A stretch of 5,048 nt of DNA from assembly GCA_023248785.1 (NCBI GenBank), contig JAHFDX010000329.1, positions 1-5,048 of the forward strand, given 5' to 3'. This DNA comes from Myxococcales bacterium. GTDB lineage: Bacteria; Myxococcota_A; Polyangia; Polyangiales; Polyangiaceae. Of this stretch, positions 1 to 5,048 are shown piece by piece (position 1 is the stretch's first letter; each line of letters starts with the position of its first letter). The notes beneath the pieces were generated by a model. That model had not been told where the DNA came from, ran no database searches, and worked only from the letters and a program-made list of their open reading frames with translations. A program made the position numbers and the translations under genes.

Positions 1-1
1 T

Positions 2-151
2 TGGATGAATGAGCGCAGGACGGTGTCGCTCGGCAACACCTTTTTTGGTGGACCACGGGCAGTCTGATATGGCGAGAGCATCGGGTTTCACGCATCTCTT
101 TGGGAAGAGGACGACGCGGAGCCGGGCAACACCTGGGGCAGCGTCGAGCAT
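2..151 (+). pseudogene. Coding-like upstream part of the 152-691 gene, broken by in-frame TGA
   Basis: The frame of the following gene continues upstream to the left edge with protein-like composition. From 68 to 151 it reads as an acidic, Trp/Gly-containing stretch (begins YGESIGFHASLWEEDDAEP) with no start codon of its own. The other two frames there are rich in Arg, Ser and Thr, as shadows usually are. At 65-67 the frame hits TGA (preceded by ...GGPRAV). Nothing between 68 and 151 is ATG, GTG or TTG, so this coding-like stretch cannot be started conventionally. The simplest readings are a nonsense mutation (Trp TGG to TGA would fit the local sequence), a small indel, a sequencing error, or the end of a separate upstream gene with chance coding character after it. 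The left edge cuts off the evidence that would decide. Confidence 0.45.
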
Positions 152-691
152 ATGGACATGGCCAATGCGCACGATGAAATCGGCTACGCACTGGAGCGTT
201 TCGAATTTCCGATCCTGTACCAAAAGCGCGGAACAACGTTCCCCGCGACGACGTTTATTCGCGGGGAAGATGCCGAGTACGGCATTCACTATCACGTCAC
301 GGTCGGACAGCCGAAGTCGCGCAAAATGAAGGCGCCTGCGGTGGCGAGCGTGGCGCTGCCCGCGTGGGCGGGATCCTACTCGATGCACGTGAATGGCGAG
401 GTGTATTCGGTGACGCTCACCCATGAAGCCGAGCCCGCAAGTCACACCTTGATTGACGGTCGAGCCATGCCGTTCGGGCGCTATGTCGGCACGGCGACCA
501 AGAACGGATCGAAGTATGTCGTCTCTACGTGGCGACTTTGGGGAAACCAGTGGGAATTCGATCTCGTGAAAGCGGGTGCAAAGAGTCAACACTTTGCTGG
601 CTATCTGATCGGAAACGCCAAGTCGCCCATGATTGCAGGAACGGCAATGAGTGGTGACAAGCAAACCTCCTTCGTCATGGAAAGGAAGTAG
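152..691 (+). CDS. Hypothetical protein, probably N-terminally truncated, with a C-terminal beta-rich domain shared with the next gene
   Basis: I do not recognise a named family. The 179-residue product from ATG 152 has two parts. Residues 1-55 look like the end of a beta-sandwich, perhaps C2-like: an acidic start, then alternating strands ending around EYGIHYHVTVG (42-52). After a short Ala/Pro/Lys linker, residues 72-179 form a second beta-rich domain with WAGSY (72-76), YSVTLT (85-90), WEFDLVK (134-140) and AGTA (162-165). The same order of motifs occurs at the end of the neighbouring Het-C-like protein. There is no signal peptide and no convincing ribosome binding site at this start, whereas the neighbour is exported; together with the open, coding-like frame upstream this suggests ATG 152 is not the original N-terminus. 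The stop TAG overlaps the ribosome binding site of the next gene, so the two are likely one operon. Confidence 0.7.
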   Translation: MDMANAHDEIGYALERFEFPILYQKRGTTFPATTFIRGEDAEYGIHYHVTVGQPKSRKMKAPAVASVALPAWAGSYSMHVNGEVYSVTLTHEAEPASHTLIDGRAMPFGRYVGTATKNGSKYVVSTWRLWGNQWEFDLVKAGAKSQHFAGYLIGNAKSPMIAGTAMSGDKQTSFVMERK

Positions 692-694
692 GTG
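690..694 (+). promoter_or_regulatory. Ribosome binding site of the Het-C-like gene, overlapping the preceding stop codon
   Basis: AGGTG lies five bases before ATG 700, preceded by a further AAGGAAG stretch. Its first two bases are the end of the TAG stop of the previous gene. This placement supports the 700 start and suggests translational coupling between the two genes. Confidence 0.65.
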
Positions 695-699
695 CAACC

Positions 700-2001
700 A
701 TGAAACGACAGATAAGAATCGTTGGTTTGATCGGCATGTTCATGGTTGCGTCATCGGCACACGCGTACATTGTCGAGGGCCACGTGGAGGCCACGCAAGT
801 GGGCCTCCAGGCGGCGGGCTTTGGAAAAGGCGCACGCAATCTCGCGCAAATTTCGAATTACCAAGTCGACTACATGCAGAACAAGCCGAAGTGGGCATCG
901 AACGACAAGAACGACAAAATTACAGACACAAGCGACCATTTCCACTTCCAGGGCTATCCAAACGCAGTAGCCATTGCGGACGGACTCGCGTGGCTCGAGC
1001 GAGCCTCGAAGGCCGTGTTGGCTGAGGCGAAGCAAGAGGGGAGCGCCGAGAAAGTTCTGAACGTGCTCGGAATCACGCTTCACATGATTCAGGACTTGTA
1101 TACGCACTCCAACATTCCCGAGACGGACTGGACCCCATTGCTCGGGTTTCCCATGATCACGGTTGAGAGTCTGCCGAGCGAAGTGTGGATGCACTCCTCG
1201 ATTGATTTGCACACCGACCAGGGTGATTCACCCGCATCGTTGCGACCCAATTGGCAACGGCACTGCAGCGGTGGGCAAGTATGTTCGTCACTTAAACCAG
1301 GACCATTCAAGAACTGCGATGATTCATGCGGGATCAACCACGATTCTGCGGTTCGCCGGCGGTACCTGAAGTCCGTCCTTATGGCGACGCGTGCCACGAC
1401 GGTGTGGGCGCTTCGTTATCGCGAGTGGCTGAACGACGAAGGTCTGTGGAAGAAGGTTCTGAACTTCTCGGACGAGTTTGTGGATGGCTGCGTCGGAAAA
1501 GAAGTTGTCACGTCGAAAGCTGGTGGTGGATATGGCCGCACGGTCGCGGAAGATAAGGACAAGGTTCTTGTGTGGGCGCTCTCCGGACCGCAGTGCGAGT
1601 GGGATTGGCAAGACACCCGATGGGGTAACATTTTTCTCAAAATGGATACGATCCGCACGCAGGGAAAAAAGAAACCGGACGGGTCACAACGTGCGAAGTT
1701 CGTCGGTACATACGCCATCGTGCTCGGCGATCGTTCAGGTACCCTGACACTTATTCCGGCGTTGCAGGCTCACACTCTGTCTGGAGTGCTCAAGCTCGAG
1801 GGTGACGGGTGCAACGGAACTGTGGAGGGAGCTGTCAACGGCGGTGAGCTCGACTTTCAGGTGACGAAACAGTGCCCTCAATTTTCCGACCTTCACGTTC
1901 GCGGAACTTGGGCCAGCGAAGGGACCCGCCTTGCTGGAACGGCCACGTGGGTAAAGAGTTTGCCTTTGGGCGTTTCGGCGTTTGTTGCAACGAAAAAATA
2001 G
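700..2001 (+). CDS. Exported Het-C / zinc-dependent phospholipase C-like protein with a C-terminal beta domain
   Basis: A 433-residue exported protein. Residues 1-22 are a Sec signal peptide: basic start (K2, R3, R6), hydrophobic core, probable cleavage after A20-H21-A22. The mature part resembles the largely helical Het-C / zinc-dependent phospholipase C / S1-P1 nuclease group. Candidate metal ligands are H28 near the new N-terminus, D79/H80/H82 (SDHFHF), the HxxxDxxxH motif H128-D132-H136 (in HMIQDLYTHSN, the family hallmark), and H214/D215. If active it would hydrolyse phosphodiesters, probably lipid headgroups, outside the cytoplasm; the substrate is not shown. Between H136 and H214 lies an insertion with four cysteines (189, 195, 206, 210); the mature protein has eight in all (also 264, 299, 371, 392), an even number suited to disulfides. 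A Lys-rich linker (323-325) leads to a beta-rich domain (334-433) resembling the tail of the preceding gene product. ATG 700 is supported by the ribosome binding site and the signal peptide. Confidence 0.82.
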   Translation: MKRQIRIVGLIGMFMVASSAHAYIVEGHVEATQVGLQAAGFGKGARNLAQISNYQVDYMQNKPKWASNDKNDKITDTSDHFHFQGYPNAVAIADGLAWLERASKAVLAEAKQEGSAEKVLNVLGITLHMIQDLYTHSNIPETDWTPLLGFPMITVESLPSEVWMHSSIDLHTDQGDSPASLRPNWQRHCSGGQVCSSLKPGPFKNCDDSCGINHDSAVRRRYLKSVLMATRATTVWALRYREWLNDEGLWKKVLNFSDEFVDGCVGKEVVTSKAGGGYGRTVAEDKDKVLVWALSGPQCEWDWQDTRWGNIFLKMDTIRTQGKKKPDGSQRAKFVGTYAIVLGDRSGTLTLIPALQAHTLSGVLKLEGDGCNGTVEGAVNGGELDFQVTKQCPQFSDLHVRGTWASEGTRLAGTATWVKSLPLGVSAFVATKK

Positions 2002-2031
2002 TCACCTGCTGTATCCTGCGTAGCTCCCTCA

Positions 2032-2955
2032 ATGCTCAATCCTTCACTTCAGGCTTGGTTGGCCCAAGGACAAGTTTGTCCGGTTGGTAAGCTCGACGTG
2101 TTTGTGGTTGATGTCGGTCCGCGCGACGGCAAGAACGCGCTCGTTTTACTGCACGGGTTTCCGTCAAGCTCCTCCGATTGGCGCGCGATGTTGCCTGTGT
2201 TGTCGCGCAATCACCGCGTCATTACCCTCGATTTCCCTGGATTTGGTCTATCCGCGAAGCCGCCCTCGTACAGTTACTCGCTGTTTGAACAGGCGGATGT
2301 TGCCAGCATCGTCGTACGCGAGCTTGGAGTGAAAGCGGCCCACCTTGTGGCTCACGATGTCGGAACGAGCATTGCGTGTGAGCTCGTCGCACGGCAAAAC
2401 CGCGGTCTTTTGCCGTGGGAGATTCAGTCTCTGTTGTTAGCCAACGGGAGTCTCTATCTTGAGCTTGCGCAGCTCACAGTTGCACAGAGGATCCTCATGG
2501 GACCGCTGGGGCCCGCCTTCGTGCGCTTCTCGAGTGAACGCACGTTTCGTCGTCAGATAGAACGTGTATTTGGCCAACCGGTGCCAAGCAGTGAGATCGA
2601 CGACATGTGGCTTCAGTTGTCGTACCGTGGGGGCATCGACCGCCTTCCGCAGACGATAGGATACATCAACGATCGAAAGCGATTTCAGGGTCGGTGGCTT
2701 GAAGCCTTGTCCGATTCGAATGTACCGCTGCGCATGGTTTGGGGAACCGTGGACCCGATCGCCGTGGTTGCCATTGCGGAACGACTTGCTCGGGAGATCC
2801 CGCGCGCGACCTTGATCAAGCTCGAGGGTGTTGGCCACTATCCCCAGGTCGAGGCGCCGTCACGATTTGCCAACGAAGTCCTTCGGTTCTTGAATGGCGG
2901 GATCGCAGAGCCGATTGGGCGCGGTCACTCCAATAAGGCGGACTCCGTTCGCTGA
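2032..2955 (+). CDS. Alpha/beta hydrolase of the MEST / epoxide hydrolase-haloalkane dehalogenase type
   Basis: A 307-residue soluble alpha/beta hydrolase, full length for the family, with no signal peptide, so probably cytoplasmic. Seen: oxyanion-hole motif HGFP (41-44), DFPGFGLSAKP (67-77), nucleophile elbow AHDVG with D109, acid D241 in WGTVDP, and catalytic H269 in GVGHYPQ. The Asp nucleophile places it with epoxide hydrolases, haloalkane dehalogenases and MEST rather than Ser esterases. From memory, several stretches match the mammalian imprinted protein MEST: HGFPSSSSDW, YSLFEQA (82-88), IQSLLLANGS (131-140) and YINDRKRFQGRWLEAL (211-226), including within the cap. The substrate of MEST is not settled, so none is assigned here. 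The N-terminal LQAWLAQG segment also aligns with MEST, which supports ATG 2032 although no ribosome binding site is seen. It lies 30 bases after the Het-C-like gene, and its last 31 bases overlap the opposing acyltransferase gene. Confidence 0.88.
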   Translation: MLNPSLQAWLAQGQVCPVGKLDVFVVDVGPRDGKNALVLLHGFPSSSSDWRAMLPVLSRNHRVITLDFPGFGLSAKPPSYSYSLFEQADVASIVVRELGVKAAHLVAHDVGTSIACELVARQNRGLLPWEIQSLLLANGSLYLELAQLTVAQRILMGPLGPAFVRFSSERTFRRQIERVFGQPVPSSEIDDMWLQLSYRGGIDRLPQTIGYINDRKRFQGRWLEALSDSNVPLRMVWGTVDPIAVVAIAERLAREIPRATLIKLEGVGHYPQVEAPSRFANEVLRFLNGGIAEPIGRGHSNKADSVR

Positions 2956-2959
2956 GTGA
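2925..2959. repeat. Short inverted repeat spanning both stop codons of two convergent genes
   Basis: TCACTC (2925-2930) and GAGTGA (2954-2959) are perfect 6-base inverted arms separated by 23 bases. The left arm contains the minus-strand stop of the acyltransferase; the right arm overlaps the plus-strand TGA of the hydrolase (2953-2955). There is no T-tract on either side, so it is not a convincing intrinsic terminator. The arms are short enough to be chance. Confidence 0.25.
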
Positions 2960-4103
2960 ATCCAAAGCGATCCTTCAATCGCAACATCGGCCGTTCAACA
3001 TAGCGATGCGCAAGCGCCGCTACGGTTACGGTGAGCGCAAGGCTTGCCACGGCATATCCCCAGCGCGCGTAGGTTGCTGCGAGCCAGCCAGCGCGTTCGA
3101 ACACGAGTCCCGTCATCCAGAGTGACAGAGGATGGAGCATGTAAATCGCGTAGCTTCGGGTGCCGATAGCGCGCGTGGGCGCCCAGTCCAGAAAGCGACT
3201 CTTTGGGCCGTGCGACAGCATGGCAAGCGCGAACGCGTACAGGAATGCCGGGCCGAATTGGGTATGCCATGTGCGATAAAAATACCAACCGAATGGGAGC
3301 GCCATGTACGCGAACGCACGGACGATCGGGTCGCGCGCGAGCTTTTCCAGGAGTGGACGATCGTGCGCGGCTCCCCACGCTACGAATGCACCGATGGCCA
3401 TCGCTTCGACATGTGCGTGATCGGCCCAATCGCGTGCCCGATCGAGCGCCCGTTCGCTGAACCATGGCCGCAAGTCATCTCCCCAAGGAAACACGATTTC
3501 GTTGAATACGAAGGCTGCGGCCACAACGCCTGTGAACATGACCCATGGTCTTCTTGGTGCGAAACGCATGAGCCATGGCCAGGCGATGTAAAACTGCTCT
3601 TCGACGCCGATAGACCACAGGTGCGATCCGCAGAGAATGGAAGGTTGTGTAAAGTAGGCGACGTGCGGGAGCAGTACAGCGTACCAAACGAAGCGGTGAT
3701 CGTTTCGTGCGAAAAGAGAGTCGACGTAGGGCTCGGATATTTCGCGTAGGAAAGGCCCGGCCACGTGGTGAGCCAGCCACGGCAACACGCCGAACACCAA
3801 TGCCAACGTGACGTAGTACAGGGGCCAAATGCGAAGGGCCCTGCGGCCGTAGAAGGCCATAATAGATACACCGCCTGTTACGTTTCGTTCGCGTAGCATG
3901 CGGTACGTAATGAGATAACCGCTGAGCACGAAAAAAAGCTCAACGCCTTGGCGTCCTAAGGTTTGGACCCACACTCCGTAGTAGTGGGGCATGCTCAACC
4001 ATTCTGCGTACTGCTCGACATGATCGACAAACACGGCGAGGCACGCGACAGCGCGCAGGCCGTCGAGTCCATGCAGGTGCTCACGAGTCGGAGGCACGTC
4101 CAT
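2925..4103 (-). CDS. Acyltransferase-3 family membrane protein (OafA/YrhL type)
   Basis: A 392-residue polytopic inner-membrane protein with roughly ten or eleven hydrophobic segments, the usual length for a stand-alone acyltransferase-3 domain. These enzymes move acetyl or other acyl groups from a cytoplasmic donor onto sugars of lipopolysaccharide, exopolysaccharide, peptidoglycan or lipids. Family signatures seen: GLDGLRAVACLAVFVDH, in which R17 and H28 form the R-x10-H motif needed for catalysis in characterised members; GVELFFVLSGYLI (53-65); RRALRIWPLYY (87-97); HLWSIGVEEQFYIAWP (161-176); YAIYMLHPL (318-326); and the terminal YVERP (368-372). There is no C-terminal SGNH domain. ATG at 4103 leaves 12 residues before the first motif, typical for the family, though no clear ribosome binding site precedes it. 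Acceptor and acyl group cannot be read from sequence. It is divergent from the glycosidase gene, which hints at a glycan-related role. Confidence 0.9.
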   Translation of the reverse strand: MDVPPTREHLHGLDGLRAVACLAVFVDHVEQYAEWLSMPHYYGVWVQTLGRQGVELFFVLSGYLITYRMLRERNVTGGVSIMAFYGRRALRIWPLYYVTLALVFGVLPWLAHHVAGPFLREISEPYVDSLFARNDHRFVWYAVLLPHVAYFTQPSILCGSHLWSIGVEEQFYIAWPWLMRFAPRRPWVMFTGVVAAAFVFNEIVFPWGDDLRPWFSERALDRARDWADHAHVEAMAIGAFVAWGAAHDRPLLEKLARDPIVRAFAYMALPFGWYFYRTWHTQFGPAFLYAFALAMLSHGPKSRFLDWAPTRAIGTRSYAIYMLHPLSLWMTGLVFERAGWLAATYARWGYAVASLALTVTVAALAHRYVERPMLRLKDRFGFTQRTESALLE

Positions 4104-4175
4104 TGGCCTGCGCCACTGTAACAGATTTGACTTTCAGAGCCTTAGGCGCGCGTGGGACCTGTATTGTGTGCCGCC
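4104..4175. promoter_or_regulatory. Divergent intergenic region, probable promoters for the acyltransferase and glycosidase genes
   Basis: These 72 bases separate two outward-facing start codons, so any promoters for both genes should lie here or just inside the coding ends. Elements seen are weak. On the plus strand TTGACT (4127-4132) resembles a -35 box but has no -10 at normal spacing. On the minus strand TGTTACAGT (4115-4123) resembles an extended -10, which would place the start of the acyltransferase transcript only a few bases before its ATG. No operator-like palindrome is evident. Confidence 0.35.
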
Positions 4176-5048
4176 ATGTTCCCTCAATGCGTGCGATTGC
4201 TGCCCGTCGTTGTACTTGCGGGGTGCCCTTCGCCGACCGCTGCGCTCACTCCGGACGCCGCCACGAACGCGCAACCCGACACCTCCTCTCGCATTTCGCA
4301 AAATCTCGTCGTCAGTATCGACATGTCTTCGAACGCCGGGCCCATACGTGACCTCTTCGGTGTTAACAAAAAGCCCCTCGCGTATGACGCAAAAGAGAAC
4401 GGGATCCGTTACAATGTTGGGGCTGCTTACAAAGCGTTCGGCGTAAGCGGAGTTCGCCTTCATGATGACGCGATCGATCTTTGTGACATCTATAAAGATG
4501 CGACGATCGAGAACTACGCAACAGGTGCACCGGTTACGCAGACAAGTTGCACTGTGAGTGGTCCGCTTTCCGGGCCGCCCCATCTCAAATGGACCGTTCG
4601 CGATCCAGGAGCCGTGAACGATCCGACAAATTACCGATTTGCCGCGCTTGATGAAGCGTTGACTGCCATACGAGCCACGGGCGCACAGCCGTACGTGAGA
4701 CTCGGTCACAACTGGAACGGTGCGAACGATACGGGCGACACCGCGAGTTGGGCGAAGGTCGCAACGAATATCTACAAGCACATCATCGGTTCGTTCGTTG
4801 CTTCAACGGCTGCCGTGGACGTTACACATGTCGAAGTCTTCAATGAACCGGACGGCATGTTTTGGGTGGGGAAGAAGAGTGATTTTTTCGCGCTCTTTAA
4901 CGCAACCGTCGACGGCGTGCGCGATGCGGCCCAAGCGTCCTCGAAAACCGTTACAATTGGTGGCCCAGGCTTCACTCGACAGTACCTCGACAAGGTGAAG
5001 TCGACGACGTCCGCGGCGAACGGGTTTGTTTCCGCCGTAACGCCCGCG
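4176..5048 (+). CDS. Lipoprotein glycoside hydrolase, GH39-like (clan GH-A), 3' end outside the window
   Basis: The frame stays open to the right edge, giving 291 residues without a stop. Residues 1-17 are a lipoprotein signal: R7, a hydrophobic run and the lipobox LAGC with lipidated C17, followed by an Ala/Pro/Asp/Thr/Ser linker to about residue 40. The catalytic barrel begins near 43 (NLVVSID) and resembles GH39-type enzymes: GVSGVRLHDD (89-98), DPTNYRFAALDEAL (149-162), AQPYVRLGHNW (170-180), VEVFNEPDG (219-227) and TVTIGGPG (258-265). In clan GH-A the Glu after Asn in NEP, here E224, is the acid/base; the nucleophile Glu would lie beyond the window. Known GH39 members include beta-xylosidases and alpha-L-iduronidases; the substrate here is not shown. 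C103 and C125 flank a loop between early barrel segments and could form a disulfide. ATG 4176 is chosen; an in-frame TTG at 4164 lies six bases after a weak GGGA and would add four residues. Confidence 0.85.
   Translation, partial: MFPQCVRLLPVVVLAGCPSPTAALTPDAATNAQPDTSSRISQNLVVSIDMSSNAGPIRDLFGVNKKPLAYDAKENGIRYNVGAAYKAFGVSGVRLHDDAIDLCDIYKDATIENYATGAPVTQTSCTVSGPLSGPPHLKWTVRDPGAVNDPTNYRFAALDEALTAIRATGAQPYVRLGHNWNGANDTGDTASWAKVATNIYKHIIGSFVASTAAVDVTHVEVFNEPDGMFWVGKKSDFFALFNATVDGVRDAAQASSKTVTIGGPGFTRQYLDKVKSTTSAANGFVSAVTPA

Noticed and set aside
65..67. TGA read as Trp (alternative genetic code) or selenocysteine
   Set aside because: TGA ends both the hydrolase and acyltransferase genes at positions consistent with family length, so recoding of TGA to Trp genome-wide is unlikely. 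No clear selenocysteine-insertion stem-loop was recognised just downstream.
32..133. Direct repeat GGCAACACC at 32-40 and 125-133
   Set aside because: Only nine bases, same reading frame (Gly-Asn-Thr) in both copies; most simply coincidence or codon reuse rather than a mobile-element or recombination site.
9..329. 106-codon plus-strand open frame at the left edge
   Set aside because: The product is Arg/Ser/Thr-rich. The overlapping frame that continues to 691 has the more protein-like composition, so this is read as its shadow.
2002..2031. Possible separate promoter for the hydrolase (TATCCT at 2012-2017)
   Set aside because: The -10-like hexamer has no -35 at acceptable spacing; TTGCAA at 1984-1989 is 22 bases away. 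Read-through from the upstream operon is equally possible.
3132..3749. 205-codon open frame on the plus strand
   Set aside because: It is antisense to the acyltransferase, whose motifs continue across the whole stretch. The product has no recognisable fold and a skewed composition.
3380..3871. 163- and 117-codon open frames on the minus strand in other phases
   Set aside because: Both sit inside the acyltransferase gene in alternative frames; Ser/Arg/Pro/Cys-rich products, no motifs.
4134..4781. 215-codon open frame on the minus strand
   Set aside because: It lies opposite the glycosidase, which has a lipobox, family motifs and the NEP catalytic site. The minus product is rich in Arg, Val and Cys with no recognisable domain, typical of a shadow frame.

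Overview
The window is compact bacterial DNA, roughly 57-60% G+C by eye, using the standard bacterial code (TGA ends two of the genes). It suggests a Gram-negative bacterium. One gene encodes a lipoprotein with a clear lipobox, another an exported protein with a Sec signal peptide ending in Ala-His-Ala. The flexible Ala/Pro/Asp/Thr/Ser linker after the lipobox and the number of exported proteins recall Myxococcota or related former Deltaproteobacteria, but nothing here fixes the taxon and that placement is only a guess.

Layout. (1) Positions 2-691, plus strand: a coding frame that looks protein-like from the left edge but is cut by an in-frame TGA at 65-67; the first usable start after it is ATG 152. 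(2) Positions 700-2001, plus strand: a secreted Het-C / zinc-dependent phospholipase C-like protein, 8 bases downstream and with its ribosome binding site overlapping the previous stop, so the two are probably co-translated. Both proteins end in what looks like the same roughly 100-residue beta-rich domain. (3) Positions 2032-2955, plus strand: an alpha/beta hydrolase closely resembling the animal MEST protein, with an Asp nucleophile. (4) Positions 2925-4103, minus strand: an acyltransferase-3 (OafA/YrhL type) membrane protein that overlaps the hydrolase tail to tail by 31 bases. (5) Positions 4176-5048, plus strand, running off the right edge: a lipoprotein glycoside hydrolase resembling GH39 with the Asn-Glu-Pro acid/base motif; it is divergent from the acyltransferase across a 72-base spacer.

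How they fit together. Genes 1 and 2 form a probable operon for exported proteins sharing a C-terminal module. The acyltransferase and the glycosidase share a divergent promoter region and both belong to carbohydrate-active classes (O-acylation of a surface glycan, glycan cleavage), but a functional link is only inferred. No RNA genes, insertion sequences, CRISPR arrays or long DNA repeats were seen. The best candidates for something undescribed are the shared C-terminal domain of genes 1 and 2 and the cysteine-rich insertion inside the Het-C-like protein.
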